Assembly (NCBI GenBank): GCA_004431415.1
Contig: QPMI01000351.1
Span: 1-31,719 of the forward strand
Direction: 5' to 3'
From: Cyanophora paradoxa
Lineage: Eukaryota; Glaucocystophyceae; Cyanophorales; Cyanophoraceae
DNA length: 31,719 nt
In this document: in pieces, positions 1 through 11,132 of the stretch
How positions within the stretch are numbered: the stretch's first letter is position 1
Layout of the letters: each line of letters starts with the position of its first letter
Translations under genes and position numbers: made by a program
Notes under the pieces: generated by a model
Told to the model about the DNA's origin: nothing
Database searches by the model: none
The model's input: only the letters and a program-made list of their open reading frames with translations

Positions 1-185
1 AAGCGTACCGGAACGCGCCGTCTCCAGCCGACGGCAGCGCCAGCGCGCGATGCGCACTCAGCAGTAGGCCGGTCGAGCACAGACCGTCCAGCTTGCCCGC
101 CCTCCCCGCCCGACGCCCATGACCTGATGAATGTTGCTGCAGACAGCCCGCACGGCCCTCCATGAACCTCAGAGCATCCTCGGAT
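1..185 (+). repeat. Partial second copy of retroelement protease-linker sequence
   Basis: The first ~138 bases match 8491-8629 almost base for base, with one missing C after position 19; similarity then fades out by about 185. The matching segment at 8491 lies inside the protease frame of the retroelement, in the proline-rich linker before the catalytic domain. The missing C would shift the frame, so this copy does not encode the same peptide. It most likely is the end of another, broken copy of the same element family that continues left of the window, or a rearrangement of this one. The catalytic protease part is not found after it. Confidence 0.8.
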
Positions 186-1391
186 GTCTCACGTGCCTTA
201 AGCCTGCAGTCGAGCGGCGTGCTCGCTCAGGACACGGCTCTTGCCCAAATCGCCTGCCGGACATGCTCGCCCGAACCTCTGGACTGAATCGCTCGCCCTC
301 TTCGCGTGCCCGACTACATGTTGGATCGATATCACTATCCCGTGCGCTAGCTAACCTGTGCCCGCGCCGCGCCGCACAGGTCACGCGCGTGCGCACGTCA
401 TCAGCGCCAACGGTCACTTGGCGCCGAAACCTCGGAGTCGCTTCCAGCGTCTCTGGGCTCTTGTAGAATCGCTGGACTAGTAGGCGCATGCCGAGCCGCG
501 CTAGAGACGCCGCGGGACGACCACGGCGAACGAAGGGGGGGTATAGATCACACTCTCGGCCCCTTCCGTACGCGAGCAGCTCTAGCTCTGCACGCCCGGC
601 ACTGGCGTTCACGCACGCCAACCCCTTCCAAGCACTCGTGGCCATGCGGGACGACGCGATGCCTTCGGGAAGGGAAGGCGGGTCCGAGTGGCGCGGCGAC
701 CACGTTCTCCGCCGCCGGACCCACAGGGCAAGCGTAAAGCAGATCAGCAGCAGCCGGTGGCTCGCACGCCGGCGAAGCGATCGCGCGCCGAAGCCGGTGG
801 CTTACCTAACAACGTGAGCACGAACGCGCAGTTCTCCCGCCTGTACACAGCAAGTCTGATCTGCTCCCAACCACCGCAGGCCCTCGAACGGTCCCGCCAG
901 TCCAGATCACAGGAACCCGAAAGGCCCTCGATCGCTGAGCAACGGGTGCCGCACGCGACTCCTCACCAAAGATCGTTTCCTCGCGCTCATCGCCGACCAT
1001 CGCAGAACGCGGCGCGCTCGGATGCCGGCTCCAGGATGAAGCCTCTAGGCCACCCGACCGCGAACGTCGGGGTGCGCGTGTCGCGGCGTCCTCCCTTAGC
1101 CGCAGTGCACCGCCAACACGCGACGCAGCAATGGACGATGGAGACGGCGCGCGGGCGTGTCAGCTTCGGGGCATCGATAGCTGCGCCCGCGTCGCAGTGC
1201 ACAGTCTTTTCTGGCAAGACAGAGGCAGGATTCTTCGTCGTGTGCCCCGAGCAGCAGTCACTAGCTTCTCAGAAAGCTGCAGGCTCAGTAGATCTAGGTC
1301 CCTGTCTAGATCTAGTCGCAATGCATGGCCTCCCTCGTACTCCCCTCCTAGCCAAACGCCCGCCGAGCGAGAGGGACATACTGAGGGGACA
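186..1391. other. Non-coding stretch upstream of the retroelement frames
   Basis: No recognisable protein domain was found in any frame. Frames of up to about 230 codons exist on both strands but are low-complexity products of GC richness. The notable content is two palindromic motifs at 1289-1296 (TAGATCTA) and 1306-1315 (CTAGATCTAG), a type that recurs at 12.8-13.4 kb. The stretch may be the 5' untranslated leader of the retroelement, but no 5' boundary or target-site duplication could be identified. Confidence 0.4.
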
Positions 1392-2490
1392 ATGAACAAT
1401 AACGTGAACACGGCGGGGGGGGCGCAACAGGGCCGGGCCGCGCCCCGTATAATTGACCTCTTCCCGACGGACCTCTTCACCCACGCAAAGCTCGGCGCGC
1501 GGCCGCGCACGCTGAAGCGCCAATTCGACGCTAAGCAGGCCTGGCGGATCGCCACCTGGAACGCACGGTCGTGCTCGAGCGTGAACCACGTCGGCCACCT
1601 GCAAAAGTACATGAAGGACTGGGGGATCAGCGTCATGGGCGTCCAATCACTTAACTGTACCGCCGCGGCAGCCCGAGCGATGAGGCAGGCCATCGACGCC
1701 GGCGTCATGCTGACCTCGGTCCACCCTAGCGCGCCCCGCCGCGCCGAGCCGATGAAGAAAAAGAAGAAGAAGAAGAAGAACGACCCCAAGGAGCCGTCTG
1801 CGCGCGGGTCAGGCGTTGCGCTGCTGCTGTCCGCGGACATGGCGAAGCACTGCTTCCGCACCTACTCAATGCCGGGGCGAGTCGTCGGGTGCGAGCTGCG
1901 CTTCGCGGACAACGTGCAGGTCTTCGTAGCGAGCGTGTACCTGCCGCCGGGAGAAAGCCGCACCTCAGCGAACACGGAGAGCGCCCGGATCATCGAGTAC
2001 ATGCGAAACAACATCCTCGCCGACTGGGCGGCCCGACACAAGGCGCACCTGTTCCTGCTCGGTGACTTCAACAGCTGTGTCTGCCCGGCGACCGGCGGAT
2101 CCGCAACGCGCGCTACGCCAGCTCACACGAACCGGAGCATCGCTGGTGGAGAGAGCTTCTCAGCGAGAGCGCCTGGAACCTGCGCGACGCTGCGAAGCTG
2201 GCGGGCACGGACGATCAGATCACCTTCATCTTCCCCGACAAACAGCGCGGGCCGGACGAACCTGGGCCTGAGCCGCGAGGGATCACTGCGACGGGCACCT
2301 GCGGACAGCTGCTCGGCTCGACTACATTCTCCAGTCCACGGCAGCCGGGGCCGGACTCCGGGCAGTTCAGGTATCCCCCCGCCACGCGCCCTACGAGTCC
2401 GACCACTTCCCGGTACTCGCCGAGTACGACAGGCGCGGACTCGGCCTCCAGTTCTCGTCCGGCCCGCCGCCGCCCCCAGCGCCCGCCTAG
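1392..2490 (+). pseudogene. AP-like endonuclease domain of the retroelement, frameshifted
   Basis: From the ATG at 1392 the protein reaches an exonuclease-endonuclease-phosphatase fold: ATWNARS near 1553-1573, a GSGVALLLS strand, VFVASVYLPPG, then LLGDFNS near 2055-2076. The frame shifts after GDFNS; the middle continues in another frame (RRIRNARYASSHEPEH at about 2093-2140) and the end in the third (RLDYILQS near 2314, then SDHFPVLAEYD near 2398-2430, the terminal Asp-His pair), stopping at 2488-2490. The usual QE metal-binding glutamate is not seen: the corresponding stretch reads GVQSLN. A run of eight lysines (PMKKKKKKKKND, about 1750-1782) interrupts the domain. This copy probably cannot nick DNA. 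It supplied target-site cleavage in the intact element. Confidence 0.8.
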
Positions 2491-4987
2491 GTTCCAGTAC
2501 GGAAAGCAAGCCGCTCTGACGAAAGTTCGGTTCAAGGAGCTCCTGGAGGCCAGCCTGAGCCGGACCAGCCCCGGCGCCGAATGCGTGGCAGCAATCCTCG
2601 ACGAAATCGAGCGGGACGCCGCCGCGCCGCCGCAGCAGCGCCTGACCCGCCTCAGCGCCGCGCTCGACGGGGCGCTCGATCGAGTCAAGGAGATCGGCCA
2701 GTCCGCGGACTTCGGCATGTACACGCCCGCACGCAAGACCCAAAAGTTCTCTCGCAGGGGCCGGCCAGAGTCGGCGCTGCTCACGCGCGCGCAGGAACTC
2801 CGGCGCACCTGGGCGGCGGCGCGACACGGACCCGACTCCACGCCTCGCCGAGTGAGACACGCGCTATCGGACCTCCGCCTCGCCATCTCAAACCATAACC
2901 GTCGCATCTCGCAGCTCCCCGTGGAGAAACGGTCCGGCTATAGTCTCCTCCCGGCTCCACCCCCCTCTCCTCCTTTCTCAGCGCCGCAGCCCCGCTGGCT
3001 CGAGCACTACGATGTGTTCCTGGCATGGGTCTCGGCGCTCGACAAGAAGGTCGACCTGCACATCCGCGGCTTCGAGACCAAGCGCATCCTGGCGAGCCGC
3101 GAACGCACGCGCCGCATGTTCAAAGTTGACCTCGCGCAGCACCTCCGACTGGTCCTGGAGGCGCCGGCTCGCCGAGGTATCACATCTTTCTCGTTCTTCG
3201 ATGGGCTCGAATACAAAGTGTATGACTCCGAAGAGCAAGTCTGTCCCTTTGCCCGCCAGCACATGCACGCCTGGACCAAGCGCAGAGCACCCCTAACGGC
3301 CTGCCTCGACCCGCTAGGTCTCCCGCTAAGCGAATGCGCCCGGGACCCCCGCCTCTGGCAGCGACTGCACGCGCCGCGGGACGACATAGATGCAGCCCTA
3401 TTCGATAGCCTACTGAATCGCACGGAGGACACGGAGCTGGCAGAATCATTGGCTCGCTGAGAAACGGGGCGGCAGGGCCCTCGGGCCTCTCGAATGAAAT
3501 GATTAAGATGCTGTGGAGTGACCCTGTCCTCCCCAGGAAAACGCTCGAAGAGCTGAAGAAAGCGGGCCTGGACACCTCGGCCCTCCAGTCCGAAAACAGA
3601 ACGCCAACCTGCAGGCGGCTTCTACTGGTGACGGTCAACCTGATTCTAGAGCTCGGAGCTGTTCCTGAACCTCTGCTCTACGGAAATATCTGCCTGATCC
3701 CGAAGAGCGGAGAATGGGACGGGCACCCTGACAACGTCAGACCGATAACACTGCAAGAATGCGCCCTGAAACTGGTCACAGCTCTTCTCACGGATAGACT
3801 CTCCAGGATCATCCGAAAGAACGAACTACTGAAGGGCGCAAACTACGCCTTTACACGTGGTAAATCGACGGACGAGCCGCTCTACATGATGCGCGCATTA
3901 CTTGAAGATGCGAAACAGTTCTCTAAACCGATCTACCTGCTCCTCCTTGACATCCGTCGAGCCTACGACAGCGTGAGCTGGCCCAGCATGGCGATGGCCC
4001 TCCGCCGCCTCCGCATCCCTGAGAAGTACATTCAGCTGTACGAACAGCTCACGACGCGGCGCAAGGCATCGGTCCTCACGGGTACGGCCCCACCGAACCG
4101 TTCGATGTCGAGTGCGGGCTTCCCCAGGGGGTACGGAATCGCCTATCCACTGGCTCATCTTTTACGATGTCTTCCTTACGGCCCTGCGCGAAGTCAGCGC
4201 GGCGGAGGGTACAACATACCGCATGGGGCCCGGGATCGCACCTCGCCCGGCCCCCCCGCCAGCTCACCGCCTCCGGGCTCACCTCCCCGACGTTGACTCG
4301 CCAGGGCAGGCCTACGCGGACGACACCGTGCTCATCAGCTCGTCCGCGCGGGGGGTACAACTGCATGCGGACCTGGTATCGGAATTCTTCTGGATCCACG
4401 ATATCGCCCTGAACGCGAAGAAGACTGAGTTCACTTATAACAACGTATCTCCCGAGCCCAAACCGCCCCTCCTTGGCCCGCCCGGGGCCAAGGAGCGTGC
4501 GCACCACGTCCTGCCCCCGACGAAGCCCTTCAAGTTCCTGGGGGTCTGGTTTACCGCGGACCTAAATTGGAGGCATCAGTTCGAAGCGGTCTACACGATG
4601 GCGCAGACCGCCTGCGCGATCCTAAAGAAAAAGAAGCTCACCGCAAAGGAAGCAGTGTACATCGTGAACAGCGTACTCATCCCGCGCATCACGTACGCCT
4701 GCAAGGTTGTCGCGTACACCGAGCGCCAGTGCGCCCAGATAGATACCCTGTGGATGACGCTAGTCAAGCATCAGGCGCGCCTCCGCCGCTCGGCGCCCAA
4801 CGCCCTAATATGGAGCCGCGGATTCTATGGGCTGAAGCGCCTGGCAGACGAGCAGCTCGCCATACACGTCCTAGACGAAACAATCCGCGCGAACCACCCG
4901 ACGCTTCGCCCGTATCTCCTCCACCGCGTGTTCGCGGCGCAGGAAAAGCTATGCCTTCCTCTCCCCCGTACTGCTATCCGAACCTAG
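2491..4987 (+). pseudogene. Reverse transcriptase domain of the retroelement, frameshifted
   Basis: An N-terminal RT segment is open from about 2491 to 3460. A second frame, 3440-4130, carries NICLIPKSG, DNVRPITLQECALKL, YAFTRGKSTDEP and the motif A core LLLDIRRAYDSVSW. Motif B (ECGLPQG, near 4112-4132) sits in yet another frame, flanked by shifts. The third segment, about 4133-4987, starts ESPIHWLIFYDVFLTAL and contains the catalytic AYADDTVLI box near 4309-4335, a Lys-rich motif D (ALNAKKTEF) and the primer-grip-like FKFLGVWF. All polymerase motifs are present, so only indels disable this copy. The YADD box and layout are those of LINE-type RTs, which copy the element RNA at the nicked target. 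Confidence 0.9.
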
Positions 4988-6835
4988 ATCCAGGCCCGAC
5001 CCTCCGGCGCGATCATCTAGCCCTCGCTATAGCCCGAAATATGAATGCGGAGGGCTACATCCTCGACTCGGGAAGGTCGCACCTGACTCCGGCCCTCCCG
5101 CATCCTCGACTCGAACGAAGATTCGTCCTCACTACGCTTCTACCGCCAGCCCTCCTCCGCAGCGCCGCGCCGTTCCTGTGGGAACACGATCTGCTGACGG
5201 CGGCGGACATCACGGGCCCGGACGGGCGCACCGTTCTGGACTGGGCGAGCCTCTGGGGCAGCGGCCGCGTCCGCCAGCGTCTCGGCCGGGCGCCGTCGTG
5301 GTTCCCAGACTTCCTCCGCGCAATCTGCGAGCCCGTCCCGCCGAGGAAGCTCCCACGCTCCCTGCGCTTCCCCATGCACGTGCTCAAGCAGGGGGCGCGG
5401 CGCCAGCAGACGCTTTTCGAAGCGAACCTGATGAGCCCGCCGTACGTGGAGGGACAGTTCGCCTGGCACCCGCAGGGCTACCTGACGCGCATCGTTAGCA
5501 AATGGGAGGAGCGCGATGAAGACGATGGGCGCCTCCGCGTGTACGTCCGCCTGGAACATTGGATCTGGCGCGACCGCACGATCCGCGACGGCGACGGGGA
5601 GGGCGCCGCCCGATTCTACAAGTGCACGATGCTCAAAGATGAGTGCGATGCGCGGTACACGACGGACGATGCGACAGCCAAGGCGGCGCGCCAGCGCTGC
5701 GACCACTCTGAGCCGGAGTCAGGCGCCTGCCAGTGGACCGAGGACTCTATCCACATTCACCCGGCCGCCTCCTCGAGCTAATCACCCCGGCGACCCGCAC
5801 GCGGAAGCACGAACCGTACGCGGTTGTGAAGCTAGAGAGTCAGGAGTGGTGGACCGAGTTCCGCACGACGCTCTTCCTTCCTCCGTGGGAACGCGATTGG
5901 GATTACGAAGCGGATCCCTCCGCGCAGCCCCAGCCGCCGTCGGGCTACAAGCAACGCCGCCCGGGTACAGTGCCACCGCGCACCGCACCGCCTGTATACC
6001 CGGATCGCCAGCCTCTCGAGCACTTTCTCATCGACCCGGAGCCCCTAGCCGACCCGTTCTGGAACCTCGTAGCCCAGGAGCTTCGCCGCGAGGAGCTCCC
6101 CGCTGCCCGGCCCCCGAGAGTGGCGGCGACCGATGCCAGCACAACGGGGTTCGGATCCGAGGCGGCGCTAACGGCTTACGCGGGTGTCTGGACCCGGACC
6201 ACGAGCAGAACGCGGCGCACTCCCCAGCGGATCGGCAGCGGGAAGCCCAGCGCCGCAGCGAAGGTATACAGCTGAAAAACCAGCTGCTGCGTGAAGCCGA
6301 TGCATGCGCAGAAGATGACGCCCCACAGGCGGCGGCCCTGCGGAGCTCGCCGAAGCCATCCCCACGGACGGCAGCGACTTCTTTGTCGCCCCGTGCCCGG
6401 GCACTGTCAACAACAACAAAGGCGAGCTCCTCGCCGTCCTCACGGCCTTCTTAAAGTCGCCCGAGGGCTGCACAGTTAAGACAGACAGCTCGACGGCGAT
6501 GTCACTCATCCGCCGCTCTGTCCTGCACCGCGCTGACTCGACGGTCCGCAGCGGCCTTCGCACCAACTTCTCGCACCATCTGCGAGCGGCTGCAGAAGTC
6601 CATCAGCACCGCAGAGCCCTCGCCGCCGCCGCCGGAAGGCCACCCGCCGAGGTCCGCGTACAGAAGGTGAAGGCGCATCAGAAAGAGTACACTGACCGGC
6701 CTGCGCCTGTCGCCCCGGCAGAGCCCGAGACGGACAGCGATGCGGACGACTCCGGATCGTACGTGTCCTACCTCTCCGCCCCGGACGACCTCCCCCCCGA
6801 GCCCTCTGACGCCGAGCTGTACACAAGGGACAAGG
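4988..6835 (+). pseudogene. RT-RNase H connecting region and RNase H domain of the retroelement
   Basis: Frames at about 4950-5781 and 5733-6275 hold a connector with no recognised domain, rich in Trp and charged residues. RNase H then appears in pieces: RVAATDASTTGFG with AYAGVW near 6118-6191 (first catalytic Asp), NNNKGELLAVLTAFL near 6400-6450 (catalytic Glu), VKTDSSTAMSLI near 6475-6510 (second Asp) and VRVQKVKAHQK near 6653-6684, matching the family's C-terminal Lys-His segment. The pieces lie in at least two frames, so the domain is broken. In non-LTR elements this activity removes the RNA strand of the RNA/DNA hybrid. Confidence 0.75.
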
Positions 6836-8266
6836 GGTGTACGCCGGGCGCCCGAACCCGCTTTCGGGCGCTTATAACTACCTGTCCGAGCACATCCGTG
6901 CGCGCACTGCTCACCTCCGCCGCCGCGAGACTCGACGCATTCTCCACCAGATCGAACGTCAGACCCGCAAGGCGCGCCGGGAGGAACGCCAGCGCCGTCG
7001 AGACGCGCTCGCGGCTCTCGGGCCCCACGTTCCCGCCCTCGCCGGCCTCCCGATCGCCCAACGCATGGAGAGGGTACTGAATGATGCGTACGACCGGGAT
7101 AACCACCGAGCCGACCGCCTCGCCGCAGCGGCGCTCGCCCTGCACCCCTGCGCCCCGTTCTCCAAGGTCTGCAGCGATGGCCACGGCCTCAATGCCTGGG
7201 CTGACGTCGAGAGCGCCACCTGGCAGGCAGATCCCGCAGTCGCATCCGACCCCGCCGTCTCGGCTGCCGCAAAACGTGCATGGCTAGCACGGCGTGAGCC
7301 CCTCTTTCCCCCCGGCGGGTTCGAGTTCGTCCTCCTCTTCTCACCCCCCCGCAGGAGCCTGGAGGGGTACGACTCCAGCAGAGCGTACCGCGTCGAGTCC
7401 GACCCCCGGGCCCACGTCCGCGCCGTCTGCGAAATGCGTAACTTCGTGCGGCTGACGTCGCTTGAATCCTCGTGGCTCGGCGCCCCGGCCGACCGGGCAC
7501 GGCTCGCGCGCGAATTCCGTAAGCAAGGCGCCTCCCGCGACGCGTCAGCCCCGTTCAATGCCCGCCTTGCGCAGCTCACCAAATTCAGCATGGAACTCGC
7601 GCCCCTCCTACCTGTCCGTGCCCGCGATGCCCCACACCTCTACGGCAACATCAACCCGCAAGGCCTGTGCGTACGCCCTGGGTGCGCTCGCGTCGCCGAC
7701 GCCTCCGGCGGCCCCATCCCGGCACCCCCCTGGGCACCGAGGCGCGACCCAGGAGCCGCCGCAACCGCAGACCGCGACCCCCCGCCGGCGCTCCACAGCG
7801 CGAGTCAACCCGAGACCCACGACCACGCCTTCGGCCTTTGTTCGGCATCGCAAGCGCCCGGCTCGCTATGCAATCCAAGATTTACAACCTCCTCCACACA
7901 ACGATCACCACGCAGAGACTAAAGTCGGCCGCAACGAGGTACGAGCTCCGGACGGCCTGAAGTCGGACGGCCTGTTCCTCCGCGACCTATTTCCCGCCTT
8001 CGCCCTCGCTGACGAACGCCGCTGGCGTCAGACCGTGCACGAACGCTCGCGACCCGGGCCTGTACCCCCCACCTCCGTGCCTGTCTCTACGGCTCCCCCT
8101 CCCGCTGGCTGACTCACGGACAGGCCCTTTTCACCGACCTCTCGCACGACTCGCCCCGCCTGTCCGTCCGGCTGCTCCTCCCCGCAGTCTGGTCCCGGCC
8201 CTCGAGTACCTTCATGTCCGCGCCCCCGCTGCTCGTAAATGCGCGAACGGGATCTTTGATGTACTT
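6836..8266 (+). pseudogene. C-terminal RNase H helix and Cys/His cluster region of the retroelement
   Basis: A frame open at 6837-7922 begins with an Arg-rich coiled segment, then DRDNHRADRLAAAAL near 7090-7140, which resembles the final RNase H motif (Asn, Ala-Asp). Near 7660-7850 it has LCVRPGC followed by PETHDHAFGLC, a Cys-Cys-His-Cys arrangement like the zinc-binding cluster that follows RT/RNase H in many LINEs. From about 7850 to 8266 the frame changes again (KSDGLFLRDLFPAFAL, near 7962) and domain identity is lost. No restriction-like endonuclease core was recognised, though decay could hide one. Confidence 0.55.
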
Positions 8267-10087
8267 GTGACTGGGCTCCAGGAGATTTGGCAGGCGCGAA
8301 ACTCGGACGTCCAAGCCTGGCAGCGCCGCTGTGGCCTCAAGCGTCGGACTCTGACGGCGCCCCGACCCCCGCCAGCAACAGACCCCGCGGCCCGCCGAAG
8401 AAGCCGCCGCGCCCGGGAGACACGCCCCCAGCCGGACCCGAACCCGCAGCCCGCACCCGTAGTGCCGGTCAGTAGTATTCCGGTACCCCCAAGCGTACCG
8501 GAACGCGCCCGTCTCCAGCCGACGGCAGCGCCAGCGCGCGATGCGCACTCAGCAGTAGGCCGGTCGAGCACAGACCGTCCAGCTTGCCCGCCCTCCCCGC
8601 CCGACGCCCATGACCTGATGAATGTCGCCGCAGACAGCCCGCACAGCCCGCCCACGAACCCCAAAGCAACCTCGCGATCGGACGCCCCTCCCGTGAGCTC
8701 AGCCCCCAGCTTAACCCTCCACCCCCCTGAGCCCCCAGCGCCTCACCCGCCGGAGCCCCGGCACTCACCCTTGCCCGCGGCCCCGACCCGCCCGCAGCCC
8801 AGCCCGTGGCCCCCCCTGCCGCCGTCCGAAGAGGTCCGCCTAGCGTGGGCACAGACCCGACCCGGCCCGCTAAAGCCTGCGCAGGAAGTACTCCGACAGA
8901 TCTCCTCGCCGCTGCTCGGTACCTCGGGCAGCATCAACGTCACGAGGAGATCTCTCAGTCGGCTCAATGGTGAGACCTGGTTAGACGACGAGACCGTTGT
9001 CTTCTACCTCGCCCTCCTCGCCCAACTCCCTGCCCTGGCCCGCCGTCCACTAATCTTTGACTCGCTTGAGTACCCTAACCTCTCCGCGCCAGGCCGAGGC
9101 CCCCAGCGCCTTCACAACAAGCTGGTAGCCCGCGGGGTCAGCCCGTTCGACTTCGATGTTCTGCTCTTCCCGATCCACTCACCGGGCCACTGGACCTTCG
9201 CTGCGATCCACGTACGTGACCGTCGAGCCGAACTCTATGATGCCTACAACCTGCCAAACGCAGAGTCGGCTCGAGAGAAGCTGGCCCCGATTCTCCGCTG
9301 GCTCCAGCTCGAGCGCCGGGAACGCAACCTTCCCTCAGACGACCCCACCGCCTGGCCGCTTGCATCGGCCACCAGGTACCCCATCCCCGAACAACGGGAC
9401 CGCTTCAGCTGCGGTGTAATTGTCTGTGCCCTGGCAGACGCCCTGGTCCGGGGCCAAGAAGACGCGCTCACGGACCCCAACTCGCCCTTCGATGGCAGCA
9501 GTCGGTGCTGCGCCCACTGGCGCAGCCTCATCCTCACCCGAATCCTAGCCACAAGCCAACGGCCCCCAGCACCCGGACCCGGCCCCAGAGGTCCGCCCCA
9601 GCCCCCTCCGGCTCCGGCTCCACCCCCGCCGCCGCGAGCCCGGACCCCCCGCCCCCCCACGCCCCGCCCCGCCCCCGCCTCGCCTCGCCCACCTCCGACA
9701 GGCCGACCGGAGGCGACAGGCCCTTCCTCCCGACTAGGTGCCGGCACAGCTCGACCCGGCAAGGGCCGTGGCAAAGGTCGCGGCAGAGGACGACCGTGGC
9801 GATGCGCCCCCTCCAATCCTACTTCCGGTCCGCGGTCGGTCTCTCCCCCGTTCCCCCGGCCCCGACTCGCAACTGCCCCTCCCCCTCCGGACTCCCCGCC
9901 GCCCCCGCCCCAGCGGACCCTCCGCCACCCCCGGCCCCCTCCCCTCGCCCGCCCGACCGGCCCTCCACCGTCCCCCGGCCCCGTCTCCCCCCCCTTCCCC
10001 CCAGCCCCCTCCCCCCACACCCCCAGCCTCCTCCCCTCCCCGCAGCCCAGCCCCGCTACCCCGCCGCCTCACGCGCCGCGAGCGTGA
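8267..10087 (+). CDS. Ulp1-like (C48) cysteine protease domain at the 3' end of the retroelement
   Basis: This 606-codon frame starts with IWQARNSDVQAW, a typical end of LINE RT proteins, then about 170 residues of Pro-rich linker, then a compact protease domain at about residues 230-400. It opens LNGETWLDDETVVFYLALL, as Ulp1/SENP proteases do. The catalytic set is visible: His308 (SPGHWTF), Asp325 (ELYDAYN), Gln376 (PEQRDRF) and Cys382 (FSCGV). The spacings, 17 from His to Asp and 6 from Gln to Cys, are those of yeast Ulp1. The domain is followed by about 200 residues of Pro/Arg-rich tail that may not be coding. It could cleave SUMO-like conjugates or the element's own polyprotein; neither can be told from sequence. 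Unlike the upstream parts it has no frame break. Met at 8267 is not a certain start; the domain is probably the end of a polyprotein. Confidence 0.85.
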   Translation: MTGLQEIWQARNSDVQAWQRRCGLKRRTLTAPRPPPATDPAARRRSRRARETRPQPDPNPQPAPVVPVSSIPVPPSVPERARLQPTAAPARDAHSAVGRSSTDRPACPPSPPDAHDLMNVAADSPHSPPTNPKATSRSDAPPVSSAPSLTLHPPEPPAPHPPEPRHSPLPAAPTRPQPSPWPPLPPSEEVRLAWAQTRPGPLKPAQEVLRQISSPLLGTSGSINVTRRSLSRLNGETWLDDETVVFYLALLAQLPALARRPLIFDSLEYPNLSAPGRGPQRLHNKLVARGVSPFDFDVLLFPIHSPGHWTFAAIHVRDRRAELYDAYNLPNAESAREKLAPILRWLQLERRERNLPSDDPTAWPLASATRYPIPEQRDRFSCGVIVCALADALVRGQEDALTDPNSPFDGSSRCCAHWRSLILTRILATSQRPPAPGPGPRGPPQPPPAPAPPPPPRARTPRPPTPRPAPASPRPPPTGRPEATGPSSRLGAGTARPGKGRGKGRGRGRPWRCAPSNPTSGPRSVSPPFPRPRLATAPPPPDSPPPPPQRTLRHPRPPPLARPTGPPPSPGPVSPPFPPAPSPHTPSLLPSPQPSPATPPPHAPRA

Positions 10088-11132
10088 GCTGGCCGCCCTC
10101 CGTGACTCGGCCGGCTTCACCTCCGCCCGCAACAATCTTCTTGCACGTGGAGACCGCGGAGCCCGACGTGCAGGTCCGGCTGTCCCAGCCCCTGATCCAC
10201 AGGACCGCCCCCCCCGGACTCCCCCGCCTCGGCGAGCCTCTCTGACCCCCCACACCGCCGTCACCCGTCGAACCGCAAGACCGGCCCCGCCCCGCCAGCC
10301 CCGCGCCCCCGCCGCCGGCCCCCCACCACCGCCGGCACCGCCCTCGGTCCCCGCACCACCGCCCCCATTCGAGTTTTCCGCCCGCGCGCGCCAGCTCCAC
10401 CCCGAGGCACTCCCGCCCCCAGACCGATGTCCCCTCTGCCTACACCCCTGGGCCGTCACCGCCGCCTCCACCGAGCCCCGTACCCCTTCTCTGCCCCCAA
10501 GGTACCACCCCTGCTCCACCGCGGCGACCTCATCCAGTCCCTCCTCATCTTCGGCCTCTCCCCGCTGGGCTACAGACCCTGAGCCCAAAGTGTGCACTCC
10601 CTGCCCGCGCGCGCCGGGCTGACGCCACGCTCGCGCTTGAGAGGCCCACTCCTGGAGGAGAGCAGGCCCCTCGGGCGTGGCCTGCCTGCCCGCGCCAGGT
10701 CCGGTCCCGCCGCGCAGGTGCAGGCTGCCACGCCGCTGGCAGCCTGCAGGGCGGGACCCGCCGCCGGATGGGGGCCCCAACCCTCCCCCGGGGCCCCGCG
10801 CCCGGCGGCGCTCGCACCGCAGAGGCGGTGCGCAATAAATCCTCCGGGGCCCTGCCCCAATAAACTCTCCGGCCCCAGCTCCCCACCCCAACCCCACCCC
10901 CCAATGGCCGCGCTCGCGCGGCCGCTGGGGAGGCCCCACCGAGGGCCGCAAGAGTGGCCTTAGGGGTAGGGCTCGCAGTAGGGAGATTCCCTCGGGTTAG
11001 TCTAGCTGGAGACCCAATAGGGGGAGTAAGCTAGACTTGTCGTGTGTTTGTAGGCTTAGGCCTAGGGTAGGCAGATAGCATTAGCTGTTTGTCAACTTGG
11101 GGCACCAGTCCCTAATACACTAGGGATTACTG
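10088..11132 (+). promoter_or_regulatory. 3' untranslated region of the retroelement with hairpin and AATAAA motifs
   Basis: The left part (to about 10620) is extremely C-rich and codes for Pro/Arg repeats in every frame, so coding cannot be judged. Two AATAAA motifs lie about 28 bases apart near 10834 and 10862. At about 10890-10924 an imperfect GC-rich inverted repeat (CCCCAATGGCCGCGC against GCGCGGCCGCTGGGG) would fold into a strong hairpin. Base composition then drops sharply to AT-richer sequence with CTAG-containing motifs, ending CTAGGGATTACTG just before the poly(A). A structured 3' end next to the tail is typical of the RT recognition site in LINEs, but recognition here is inferred. 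Confidence 0.5.

Noticed and set aside
688-1395. A 235-codon plus-strand frame before the endonuclease, a candidate ORF1 of the retroelement.
   Set aside because: No RNA-binding, zinc-knuckle or coiled-coil feature is visible and composition is random-like.
4960-8266. Search for a restriction-like endonuclease in addition to the AP-type enzyme, as in dual-endonuclease elements.
   Set aside because: No PD-(D/E)XK pattern with the expected Cys/His context could be supported; the region is too decayed to call.
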